Part shown: positions 1 to 7,399 of the stretch, piece by piece
Layout: the number at the start of each line of letters is the position of its first letter
Numbering within the stretch: the stretch's first letter is position 1
Source: Byssothecium circinans
Lineage: Eukaryota > Ascomycota > Dothideomycetes > Pleosporales > Massarinaceae
Direction: 5' to 3'
Assembly (NCBI GenBank): GCA_010015675.1
Contig: ML977011.1
Coordinates: 56,309-69,576 of the forward strand
DNA: 13,268 bases
Notes under the pieces: model-generated
The model's database searches: none
What the model was told of the DNA's origin: nothing
Seen by the model: only the letters and a program-made list of their open reading frames with translations
Translations under genes and position numbers: made by a program

Positions 1-921
1 AGTGAGAATTTAGACCATGGAATTGCTGAGGTAGCTCCTATGCTTAAGATTTTACTATCAGACCTAGAGGATCTAAAGCAGCAGTATGCGGAAGCATCCG
101 ACAGTGATGACCAGAGACCCTTCTAGGTGGCGATTAAGCAAGCCTAGCAAAAGGCACAACACTACTATAATGCTATAGGAAAGTCTCCAGTGTACGCCGC
201 TTCTATTATCCTAGACCCGCGGCTTAAGAAACCCTACTTAGATAAGGAGTGGGGTCTACAGTGGTCGAATCACAGCGTTAAGGAGATCAAGAAGCTCCTA
301 GAGAAGGATTACAAGAATATCGACCCTACGCCGCCAACCGTTCAACTCTTTTCACAAGAATCTCAGCTCTCTCAGGAGTCTCGTACACCTCTTGGAGAGC
401 TCTCCAGCAACCGTCAACCGCCGAGGAAGAAGCTCAAACATGCCTCTATTACCGAGAAGCTTAAGGCTACGCGCTATTTCCCACTCCCGGAGAAGGCCGA
501 CGATGAGCTCACCCAATACATATTAGAGAAGCAAGTCAATGAGCCTGAACTAGTCCCTTTCCAGTACTGGAGGAGACCAGAAGTACGCTCTCAGTTTCCT
601 GCTCTGGCACGGCTGGCCATGGATATGCTCTCAATTCCGGCAATGAGCTCTGAACCAGAGAGGATTTTCAGTAACGCTGGAGTAGTACTCACACCTCGGC
701 GTTCAAGGCTTAAAGAAGACGCCCTACAAGCTACTCTCTGCCTTTCGAACTGGGGTAATAGTGGCCTTATTACGATAGGCAAACACTCTAGTAGATTACG
801 CGGAAGCCTAGGAGCCAACATGAGTTTTATTCTTAACTTTTCAGAAGTTGAGGATAGCGATGATGAGGATGGCGTCTTTTTTGAGAGCTGGGAGGGCATA
901 ACTGACGATAGTGGCAAGTAG
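1..921 (+). pseudogene. hAT transposase, C-terminal part with two in-frame stops
   Basis: One frame runs from base 1 to the stop at 919-921 and encodes the C-terminal part of a hAT transposase. It is broken by TAG codons at 124-126 and 145-147. The region after about 560 carries the hAT C-terminal dimerisation signature: a YW pair, a FPALARLAMDMLSIPAMS-like core, then SEPERIFSNAG, then R..RL and a closing CLSNW. That domain mediates transposase multimerisation and strand cleavage in the nucleus. The tail is very acidic (EVEDSDDEDG). Both stops could come from CAG codons by a single C-to-T change at CpA, as expected from RIP, but that is inference. The longest open piece starts at a GTG near 190, which is not a credible start. 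The element is certainly non-autonomous. Confidence 0.8.
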
Positions 922-993
922 AGCGTTACTTTAATAGAGTTCTAGTCTTATTTACTACCTACTGTAAGATAAAGGCGACGGCGTTAGCCACTG
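1..993 (+). mobile_element. hAT-type DNA transposon, 3' part (5' end outside window)
   Basis: This is the right-hand part of a hAT element. It holds a decayed transposase C-terminus and then about 70 bp of non-coding sequence. The 3' boundary is placed at 993 because positions 981-993 read GCGTTAGCCACTG, whose reverse complement begins CAGTGG, the usual start of hAT terminal inverted repeats. The following 8 bp (994-1001, TTATGATA) would be the target-site duplication. The left terminus lies outside the window, so neither the repeat nor the duplication can be confirmed here. Confidence 0.6.
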
Positions 994-1100
994 TTATGAT
1001 AGACTTCATGTGCACGTGACTGGGAAAATTCACCCTCTAGGGCCTTGATATCCGCTGTCCAAATAAGCTTTTTAACCTCTCGAGATCTCCTTCCTATAGT

Positions 1101-1117
1101 AGTTAGTACTACTAACT
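1101..1117. repeat. Perfect 17-bp palindrome (8-bp arms, 1-bp centre)
   Basis: AGTTAGTA at 1101-1108 is the exact reverse complement of TACTAACT at 1110-1117, around a single central C. The following bases TACTAACTAAT (1110-1120) recur identically at 13038-13048 inside the second hAT element. Confidence 0.8.
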
Positions 1118-1130
1118 AATCTTGTGGGTA

Positions 1131-1153
1131 ACTCCATGGAGACTCCGTGGAGT
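1131..1153. repeat. Inverted repeat with nested palindrome
   Basis: ACTCCA at 1131-1136 pairs with TGGAGT at 1148-1153. The left side contains the perfect 10-bp palindrome CTCCATGGAG at 1132-1141. Confidence 0.7.
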
Positions 1154-1157
1154 GGAT

Positions 1158-1187
1158 GGAAGGAGTAGGAGTACTCCGACTCCTTCC
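1158..1187. repeat. 30-bp near-perfect palindrome centred on GGAGTACTCC
   Basis: Arms GGAAGGAGT (1158-1166) and ACTCCTTCC (1179-1187) are exact reverse complements, as is the core GGAGT/ACTCC (1168-1177). One pair mismatches (A1167 against G1178). So 14 of 15 pairs match. GGAGTACTCC-type palindromes are, from memory, frequent in intergenic DNA of Aspergillus relatives. No function can be assigned from this copy alone. Confidence 0.75.
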
Positions 1188-1274
1188 TTGTCGAAGCCTG
1201 TCCCTTGGATCGAAGGATAGAAACGGCCTCAAACATATACGAGAAGGAGCTGACCCAAGTGACCGGCACTGTAG

Positions 1275-1796
1275 GAGATGTGCGAGCGAAATGGCTGGAA
1301 AAAGCCAGACGTCTACCAAGGCTGCTACCACGCATTGCAGCGATCTGTCGAGCCCGAGCTGTTCCCATGCCTACGACACTACGGCATCGCGTTCTATGCA
1401 TTTAGTCCGCTTGCTGGCGGTATGCTGACGGATAAGTACCAGCGCACCACGACAGAACACGAGCAGGGCAGCCGGTACGATCCGAACAGGAGGCAGGGCA
1501 AGAGTTTCCGTGGTCGGTACTGGAATGAGCCGTACTTCGCCGCCCTGGATGTCATCAGGCCATTGGCTAACAAGCTGGGGATAACGACTGCTGAGGCGGC
1601 GCTGCGGTGGTCGAGCCACCATAGCTTGATGAAGAAGGACAAGGGTGATGCATTGATCATTGGCGCAAGCAGCGCAGCGCAGCTAGAGGAGAACTTGACG
1701 TACCTGGAAAAGGATCCTTTGCCTGAGGAATTGGTCAAGGCATTTGATGAAGCTTGGGCTATTGTGAAGGGGTCCTGCCAGCCGTACTTTATGTAG
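1275..1796 (+). pseudogene. Aldo-keto reductase, C-terminal half (AKR7 / aflatoxin-aldehyde-reductase-like)
   Basis: The frame from 1275 encodes about 173 residues of the C-terminal half of an NADPH-dependent aldo-keto reductase of the AKR7 / aryl-alcohol dehydrogenase type. Supporting landmarks, in order, are CERNGW, VYQGCYHALQR, the FSPLAGGMLTDKY loop, AALRWSSHHS, and IIGASSAAQLEENL, which is the NADPH-phosphate region, then a C-terminal CQPYF. The usual family length is about 330-350 residues, so the front half is absent. That half normally carries the catalytic Asp, Tyr, Lys and His. A stop (TAG 1272-1274) precedes the first homologous codon. This is either a truncation or the last exon after a lost intron donor, since the TAG would serve as an acceptor. 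The TGC/ATG at 1278 is not the natural start. A Tc1 element begins 22 bp after the stop codon. The enzyme cannot be active as it stands. Reductases like this occur in polyketide clusters, but membership in one here is inference. Confidence 0.75.
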
Positions 1797-1822
1797 GCAT
1801 TGCTCGCAAATCATATACAGTA

Positions 1823-1869
1823 ACCTGGTGGGTCACGGTGTGAGCCGGTTCACGGCTTGGGCCACCCCA
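1823..1869. repeat. pogo-like element, left TIR
   Basis: 47-bp terminal inverted repeat beginning ACCTGGTGGG. It is an exact reverse complement of 3910-3956. The match ends at 1870 against 3909. Confidence 0.95.
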
Positions 1870-1975
1870 TCAATATCTTGCCCTCAACAACACTGAATTA
1901 CTGAGCCATCCACAACGCCTCAATAGTTCTAATAATTCATTAAAATACTATACAAACGCCTGCGAAAAAAATGTA

Positions 1976-3856
1976 CTATTTGAATTTCCTTGGGAGCTTG
2001 ATGTTGCGGCCACTTCGGGTAGTGGTAGTGGGTAGTGGTGATATGGCCCGTGCGCTCTCCCCCATTTCTGCACCCTCCACAGAACTACCAGTACGTCTCT
2101 GTTTCTTCTGTTTCTTTGCAGGAGGATTTGAGGCCTTCCTCTTTCCCTTTTGGGAAGTTTGTATAGACTTCTGGGTGTTCTGTTTCTCTTGTTTCTTACG
2201 CTCCCGGGCAGCCTTCTGCTCAGCCTTAATCCTCTCTCTCTCCTCTCTCTTCTCAACTCTTAACCTTTGTCTTTCTTCTTGTTGTTGAAGCTTAAGGACC
2301 TTCTGTTGAGCCTTCTCTGCCTTGACACGAGCTCTCTCAAGTTGTTGTTCCTCTTCTTCTTGTTCTCTGACTCTCTCACGTGCTTGAGCCTCCCGTATCT
2401 TCCTAGGTGACCAAAGGACTGCTCCACCATAGTACTCTTGACGTTGTTGTAAGTTAAGAGGCTTGCTCTTCTTCTTGTGTTTCTGTGTAAGTAAAAGAGC
2501 CTGCCTCAAGCCTTGTATTTCTGTGTGGAGTAGGTCATTCTGGACAGAGATGTGGTGGAGTGACCGTTAAAGCTTCTAAGTCTCCTTACTACTCTGTTCT
2601 TTTGCTACAGACTTGATAAGGGTCTGTATCTTCTGCCAATCCTTGCCACTGAGTACTGAGGTTGAGCTCTCGCGTGAATCTTGTTCTAGTGTTGAGTACT
2701 AGAATCGTTTAAGGATAGCTTCTAGGTTGAGTGGCCATAAGCCAGTTACTTTAAACGACTTTAGAATAGTTTGTTCTTGAAAGGACTCAGTCCAGGCTTG
2801 CCAGAATAGAAGAAAGAAGTCTCCTTTCTTTACTGAGACTAGGCCCTGAGCGTTATGGAGGTATTATGTAAGGGCTTTTAAATAGGCTGTTGAAAGAGGC
2901 TTGAACATCACTACATCTAGTGGTTGTAGTGTGTGAGTTGAGTGAGGGGGAAATACTAGGAGGAGAATCCGATTCTGGTGACAGAAGTTGATAAAATCCA
3001 TTGTAATATGGGAACCGTGGCCGTCTAGGATTAATAACCTCCAGGATCTCTTTGCTTTAGCTTTGGTGTATCAATTAAACACCTGTTCAAGCCAGGCAAG
3101 GCCAATATCGTTGTTAGTCCATCCATTTGGAGATGAGCTGATAAAGACCTGGTGTTGTATAGCCTCAATATCCTCAACCCAGGCTGACTGGATAGCCTTG
3201 TTGGCAGCTGCAAATAGGATAGCTGGCGGCAAAGCTGATCCATCAGCACATATACAGGCCAACAACGTTATCCACTCTCTATTGCCATCTTGAAGTGCTG
3301 TCCTTACTTCCCTGCTATCCCACATAGCCTTGCTAAAGATCCTTTTGCTTCTCCTAAGTACCCTAAGTAGGAAGCCTTTCTCATCTATATTGTACGTATT
3401 ATACTGCTCAATGTTATATTCCTCCATCTTCTCAGTTACAAGTTAAAAGAATTGACGGTATTTATCCTCTGAATCAGCATGGTGGCGTACTTTATCCATT
3501 GCAGGTACCCAGTGAGGTGTAATAGCCGTCTGGTTGCTGTTAAGGAATCGGGAAACCCAGCTCTTGCTCATCGGTTGTTTTGCAATTGCAGAGGCAAAGT
3601 TTTGAACCATCTCTCTTGTAGGTTGTAGACGACGAGCTGTTAGCTGTTCTATATAGCTAACAAGCTCTCTCTCTTGTTGTTGAGTGATCTTTCGTTGTTC
3701 TGATTTATACTGTTCTCTTGGCACCGAAATCTCTTGATGTAGCCTCCGCAGCGTTTCACGAGAAACACCATATCTTTCTGCAACTTTTCGGTACGAGAAT
3801 TCACCGCCTAATCCATGCGATTTAATTTCTTCAATTGCTTCGTCAATAGGAGCCAT
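1976..3856 (-). pseudogene. pogo/Fot1-family DDE transposase with six in-frame stops
   Basis: One frame of 627 codons encodes the whole transposase with no frameshift. The likely start is ATG at 3854-3856 (MAPIDEAI); an upstream ATG at 3922 lies inside the TIR. Order of parts: a psq-type helix-turn-helix (about residues 5-45), a CENP-B-type second DNA-binding domain (about 55-125), then the DDE_1 catalytic core with YNIDEKGF, LILDGHGSH and LQPLDV. The last two aspartates are separated by 35 residues, as in Fot1/pogo. The C-terminus is a long Lys/Arg/Glu/Gln-rich coiled-coil-like region. Stops lie at 3443-3445 (TAA), 3071-3073 (TGA), 2864-2866 (TAA), 2699-2701 (TAG), 2576-2578 (TAG) and 2567-2569 (TAA). 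All six can be explained by C-to-T transitions in CAA, CAG or CGA codons, as RIP produces. No active protein is possible from this copy. Confidence 0.9.
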
Positions 3857-3909
3857 ATTGGTGGAGTTATGAGGGTTGCAAGTTGAGGGTGAGATCAGCT
3901 GAAACTTGG

Positions 3910-3956
3910 TGGGGTGGCCCAAGCCGTGAACCGGCTCACACCGTGACCCACCAGGT
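3910..3956. repeat. pogo-like element, right TIR
   Basis: 47-bp terminal inverted repeat ending CCCACCAGGT, an exact reverse complement of 1823-1869. It is followed by TA at 3957-3958, the duplicated target. Confidence 0.95.
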
Positions 3957-3958
3957 TA

Positions 3959-4013
3959 ACGCGTCAAAAGTTCTTTCCCCTAAGCGAGAACACCAAAACG
4001 CGTCTCACGCGTC
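3959..4013. repeat. Left TIR remainder and triplicated ACGCGTC in Tc1/mariner element
   Basis: Positions 3963-4002 pair with 5236-5277 at the other end, with a 2-bp indel (left lacks GC after TTCCCC). Together with CAGTA, now at 1818-1822 beyond the pogo insertion, they form the left TIR. The heptamer ACGCGTC occurs three times, at 3959, 3998 and 4007. Such subterminal direct repeats are often transposase-binding sites in this superfamily, but this is not shown here. Confidence 0.75.
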
Positions 4014-4036
4014 AACACTTTCAACCCACCACCACA

Positions 4037-5152
4037 ATGCCTCAACCACGTCAGTTTGGTACAGAAATCTCTGGAAATGCGCGTAAAAGGCCAAATACTA
4101 CTCCCCTAGAGCGTGAGCGTATCATTGCTAAGTGGCAAGCCGGGTGTACGACGAGAGAGCTAGCTGATGAGTTTGGCCGCACCGCGCGCTGTATACGTCA
4201 AATCCTTCACCGATTTTCACAACACCACACTACAAAGGATTTGCCTCGCCCTGGCCGTCTAAAATACCTCTCGCAAAGACAAATCAATCGAATTAAATAC
4301 TTTGTACAAAGGACACCAAAAATCGAGTACAATACGCTCATGAGTGAGATGGGATGGGACCCCCCTTCTGACGGCCCCTCACGCTCCACCATCTATCGCG
4401 CGATCAAACAGACTGGATTGACGAATTACCGATGCGCTAAGAGACCTAAAATTAACCGAGCCACGGCTATTTTGAGGCTTAAGTGGTCCAGAGAGCATCG
4501 CAACTACCCATGGAGGCGTCGCACCTTTCGCTTCTTAGATGAGTGCTCTATTCAAAAGGGCTCTGGGGGCAATACTGAGTGGGCCTTTCGATATCCTGAT
4601 GAGAAATGGAGTCATAAGATGATCACTAAGTATACTAAGAGTCGTCCTCCTCAGCAAATGGTGTGGGCGGAGGTGTGGCTTACTCGAAGGGGTGGTGTAC
4701 GGAGGAGTGAATTAGTGATCATGAAAAGGGACCTACAAGCCGCCCGCCGAGGATATACGACCCAGAGCTATATAGAGGCTTTAGAGGAGGGCATATTGCC
4801 TTATTACCAACCAGGAGAGATCTTTATACAGGATAACGCTCCTATCTATACGTCGGTAGCAGCAAAGGATTTCTTAGAGAGACACGGCATTTGGGTCGCT
4901 GAGTGGCCACCCTACTCACCTGACCTTAACCCGATTGAGCACCTTTGGTGGAGGCTTAAAAGGATAATGTATACTAAGTTTCCTCAATTTAACAACTACT
5001 CAACTACCCAAGAGCATTGGGATGAGTTTTGTGAGGCTTTGAAGGAGGCATGGCGGAGGATACCGAGTGCGCTCATCAAGCGACTCATCCTTAGCATGCC
5101 TAGTCGAATCGCGGCCTGCAGGCGGGCAAAAGGCTATCAAACAAAATACTGA
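4037..5152 (+). CDS. Tc1/mariner-family DD34E transposase, intact
   Basis: An uninterrupted 371-residue frame encodes a complete IS630-Tc1-mariner transposase, the usual size for the family. The N-terminal paired-like DNA-binding region has a first helix-turn-helix at about residues 23-62 (ERERIIAKWQAG, ELADEFGRT) and a second at about 78-130. The catalytic triad is visible: Asp168 in RFLDECS, Asp266 in FIQDNAP and Glu301 in SPDLNPIEH. Exactly 34 residues lie between the last two. The ATG at 4037 is chosen because it is the first in frame, follows a CCACCACCACA leader and sits about 75 bp inside the element. The protein would bind its own TIRs and cut and paste at TA. There are no stops and no frameshifts, unlike every other transposase here. 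Transcription may be affected because a pogo insertion splits the left TIR upstream. Confidence 0.92.
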   Translation: MPQPRQFGTEISGNARKRPNTTPLERERIIAKWQAGCTTRELADEFGRTARCIRQILHRFSQHHTTKDLPRPGRLKYLSQRQINRIKYFVQRTPKIEYNTLMSEMGWDPPSDGPSRSTIYRAIKQTGLTNYRCAKRPKINRATAILRLKWSREHRNYPWRRRTFRFLDECSIQKGSGGNTEWAFRYPDEKWSHKMITKYTKSRPPQQMVWAEVWLTRRGGVRRSELVIMKRDLQAARRGYTTQSYIEALEEGILPYYQPGEIFIQDNAPIYTSVAAKDFLERHGIWVAEWPPYSPDLNPIEHLWWRLKRIMYTKFPQFNNYSTTQEHWDEFCEALKEAWRRIPSALIKRLILSMPSRIAACRRAKGYQTKY

Positions 5153-5235
5153 GTATTTATCTACTACTACACCAAATATAGCACCTGTATACGATTGCTC
5201 TCTATATATAGCCTCAATTTAGATGGGCGTTGGGT

Positions 5236-5286
5236 CGCGTTTTGGTGTTCTCGCTTAGCGGGGAAAGAACTTTTGACCTAGTACTG
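5236..5286. repeat. Tc1/mariner element, right TIR
   Basis: Right terminal repeat ending at 5286 before TA (5287-5288). Its reverse complement begins CAGTACTAGGTCAAAAG. It matches the left end (1818-1822 plus 3959-4002) except for a 4-base block (CTAG against ACGC) and a 2-base indel. Confidence 0.85.
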
Positions 5287-5313
5287 TACCATCATTGAAA
5301 TCCACGCCTCTTG

Positions 5314-6594
5314 CTATACCATTACAACTTGTTCTGCTGTATCTGCAAAGGGCTGATACCGAATGCCTAGAGCTATGGCGGCGCTTTGCGAGCAACGGAG
5401 CTTGCTGACAACTACAAGCCGACCGTTCAGATCGTTCACACTGTTGATCATCTCCAAAACCTCGCTCAGTTCCATTCCACACTGGCCCGTCAATTGCAGA
5501 CGACAGAAATCTTTCAGGCGCGCCTTGGCTTCGATATCGGCACTGACGGCTTTTGGCTCCGGCAGCAAGGGCAATGCTAAAATGAGCGTGGCGGCAGTGT
5601 CCCCACCGAGCACATGAAGGTGCGCATTCAGTTCGGCAAGAATCTGTGCAGGCAGCGGGGTGCAGGGAGAAGTCAGGCGAAGTATGTATACAGCGGCATT
5701 GGTGACTTCTTGGACGGCTGCTGGCAATCGTCTCTGTACGGTAATGCGCCCGCTAAAGCCGTCGGTGGCGCCATTGCTGTCCTGCACTGGATCGACCATC
5801 TGCGCGATGAAGCGAAGCGATGGATACATGTCTGCAAGAGCCATGACTGTCTCCGTGGAATATGCGCATGCCTGTATATTAGACGAGGCTGTCAGCTTTG
5901 TTATACGAAAGTAGGCGGGATGATAAACCCCAACAGGCATGCAAGAGGGCGGCACGTACGTCGACTATGCAGGCGTTGCCTAAACTACGCCATTTCAACC
6001 GGCCGATGAGTTCGGTCACGCCATCCTCGACATCGCCAACGCATCGCCGATAAGCCGAGAATTGGCGTTGCATTTTCGTACTCTCGCTGCAAGCTGCGAG
6101 AAACGGCTGAGAAGTGGGGAAGGCGATCGAGTAGGCGCTTTGATCACCCTGGCGCTGTGAGGCTGCAGCCATTTGCAGGGCTGCGGGTGCTGCAGTTTCG
6201 GCAAGGAACATGGCAGCGTCAAAAAAGGCCAGGTTGGTGACGAAGGGTGCAGACAGCCGCGTGTGGGCGATGTGTCCGGGTTGAGGTTCGTGGAGAAAGC
6301 CAACCGTGGCCACCATGCGCACCACGCGGCCAAGCAGGGTCTCTGGCACGCTGGCGAGGTCCGCAATTTCGTCGATCGAGACGCTTCCCTCGAGCGGGAT
6401 ACATACGAGTACTTGGAACTCGCTTAGCCACTTCAAGCACGCGAGGATTTGGTTCTGTGCGGATGATGTGAGCGCATGCGTTGGCATGTGACAATACGGC
6501 GGAGCTTGAATTGAGGCGTATATACCTGGATTGCGAGATGTTGGATGAAGCCGGCCGGTTCAGCAGCGAGAGGCTGCGACCAGACGAGAGCCAT
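5314..6594 (-). CDS. O-methyltransferase-fold protein, three exons (secondary-metabolism type)
   Basis: The gene is read as exons 6594-6526, 5960-5455..5314 with introns: exon 1 6526-6594, intron 6455-6525 (CAG|GTATAT ... CACAG), exon 2 5960-6454, intron 5872-5959 (GAC|GTACGT ... TACAG), exon 3 5314-5871. All joins are phase 0, giving 373 residues. The N-terminal half is a winged-helix dimerisation domain of fungal OMTs (FIQHLA, NQILACLKWL, SIDEIADLASVPETLLGRVVRM, LSAPFV). The C-terminal half is a Rossmann-like domain (ALADMYPSLRFIAQ, GRITVQRR, GRLVVVSKLR). At residues 187-195 the SAM-binding motif I reads VDACAYSTE, without the usual glycines, and no HDW/catalytic-His motif is visible after AAVYILRL. 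It may be a weak, altered or non-methylating member. Family members tailor aromatic polyketides. OMT-like sequence continues upstream of the chosen ATG but contains stops (see 6595-6756). Confidence 0.75.
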
Positions 6595-6756
6595 TGCTTT
6601 TCCGACGGTCAAAGCTCTGCCGTCACACTGAAGGTTGGTTGGCAGTGGCCGCAGGATCGCAGATCGCTAGTGGGATGGAAACGTTTCGAGCTGGCTCCAG
6701 CTAAGCAACTCGACGGCGGCGCCAAGGGCTAGGTCAAAGGCTTATTTATCCCTCAT
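6595..6756 (-). pseudogene. Possible original N-terminus of the OMT-like gene, with two stops
   Basis: The exon-1 frame continues upstream of the ATG at 6592-6594 and still looks protein-like (RPLPTNL, CDGRAL, then LGAAVELLSWSQLETFPS further out). It reaches an in-frame ATG at 6754-6756. It is interrupted by TAG at 6667-6669 and TAA at 6742-6744. Fungal OMTs of this type usually have 40-60 more residues before the winged-helix domain than the 373-residue model provides. I infer either nonsense damage to the gene's start or coincidental open sequence in the 5' leader. Confidence 0.35.
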
Positions 6757-7342
6757 GCTGCGTCAGCCGAGCGGACGCAAGACCGTCTGCGATGCACCAT
6801 ACATTTGGGGCGTCGGGTCTGGAGAGCCGCTACACGATCGCGCCGATGTTGGACAATGGACGGTTGGATGCCACGATGCTCACCCATGCGGCGGAGCTGA
6901 CGCCGTGTTCGACTAGACTGGACGAAGGCCGGGAATGCACATCCACCTCCCGCGCGCTTGCTCGAAAACCGAAGGAGGGCGGTCATTGTCTCGCGTGACA
7001 GCGGGGCCGTGGAACGGTGGTTCAGGTACACGGCGTAGGTATTGCAGCTCGAGATGACACCGGCTGAGAGACATCCTGGCGCGTAATCTTTGCAGGGCCG
7101 ACTGTGTTGGCCTTGGGGCATCCACTCGTCCAACTCGTACTGGCAAGCCGCAAGCGGGACTTAATATGAGGGAGCGGCGCGCCGTTTGCCCTTGGAGACC
7201 GCGTGTCCGCCACTCCCGTCTGACGATTCGGAGCTTCCATCAGCTTATGTGCGACAAGCCTCAGGGCCTTGTCAATTGGTGCGTAATCTCGTTCGCCACC
7301 GGTAACCCAGGTAGGCGCCCAATCATGCACTGCCGAATTCCG
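6757..7342. other. Unassigned GC-rich segment between OMT-like gene and second Tc1 element
   Basis: No family is recognised on either strand. Several open frames of 60-126 codons overlap, which is expected in GC-rich DNA. One minus-strand frame (7022-7342) is notable because, once the Tc1 insertion at 7343-8566 is removed with one TA, it continues in the same frame into 8567-8741. See the findings. Confidence 0.3.
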
Positions 7343-7344
7343 TA

Positions 7345-7397
7345 CAAGGGGGGAGCATGAACGGACTGAACAGTGGGGCTGATGGAAGCGCATCGAA
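7345..7397. repeat. Second Tc1/mariner element, left TIR
   Basis: 53-bp imperfect terminal repeat. The outer 27 and inner 13 bases match the right end exactly as reverse complements. Confidence 0.9.
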
Positions 7398-7399
7398 TC

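Larger units (their letters stand above)
994..1274. other. Gene-free segment, palindrome-rich
   Basis: I see no coding homology between the hAT end and the reductase fragment. The segment holds three strong palindromes (1101-1117, 1131-1153, 1158-1187), annotated separately. It also holds a possible 3' intron remnant just before the reductase: GCTGAC at 1249-1254 fits a fungal branch site, and TAG at 1272-1274 fits an acceptor. Overlapping short open frames here have no recognisable protein features. Confidence 0.5.
1823..3956 (-). mobile_element. pogo/Fot1-like transposon with perfect 47-bp TIRs
   Basis: A complete 2134-bp element flanked by TA at 1821-1822 and 3957-3958. Positions 1823-1869 and 3910-3956 are exact reverse complements over 47 bp (49 bp counting the TA). 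It encodes a single-exon DD35D transposase on the minus strand, now full of stops. TA duplication, long GC-rich TIRs and DD35D catalytic spacing place it in the Fot1/Pot2 branch of the pogo family. It lies inside the left TIR of the Tc1/mariner element, so it arrived after that element. Confidence 0.9.
1818..5286 (+). mobile_element. Tc1/mariner element with a pogo-like element nested in its left TIR
   Basis: The outer element is bounded by TA at 1816-1817 and TA at 5287-5288. Removing the nested pogo element together with one TA leaves a left end reading CAGTA-ACGC-GTCAAAAG. The right end, reverse-complemented, reads CAGTA-CTAG-GTCAAAAG. The spacing is identical, and the repeats then match through AACACCAAAACGCG apart from a 2-bp indel. 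The CAGT start is typical of Tc1-like elements. Without the insert the element is about 1.33 kb and carries one intact transposase. It sits between the reductase fragment and the OMT-like gene, ending only 27 bp past the OMT stop codon. Confidence 0.8.

Noticed and set aside
1147..1428. 93-codon plus frame through the palindrome segment
   Set aside because: It overlaps the reductase in the wrong frame and runs through palindromic DNA; nothing recognisable.
1976..2509. 177-codon basic coiled-coil frame as an independent host gene
   Set aside because: It is in frame with the pogo transposase and lies inside the element's TIRs, so it is the transposase C-terminus.
3443..3922. 159-codon frame starting inside the pogo TIR as a separate gene
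   Set aside because: It is the N-terminal piece of the transposase. Its first ATG lies in the terminal repeat, and the same frame continues beyond the stop.
3957..5280. Tc1 element with left end at TA 3957 and right end at TA 5279
   Set aside because: Those ends give unequal outer TIR lengths. Using TA 1816 and TA 5287 with pogo removed gives a matching CAGTA start and equal spacing.
5363..6009. Plus-strand open frames of 84-131 codons across the OMT-like gene
   Set aside because: Antisense shadows of spliced minus-strand exons, with no family features.
6753..7133. 126-codon minus-strand frame upstream of the OMT-like gene
   Set aside because: Arg/Ser-rich low-information translation in GC-rich DNA, with overlapping open frames on both strands and no motif.
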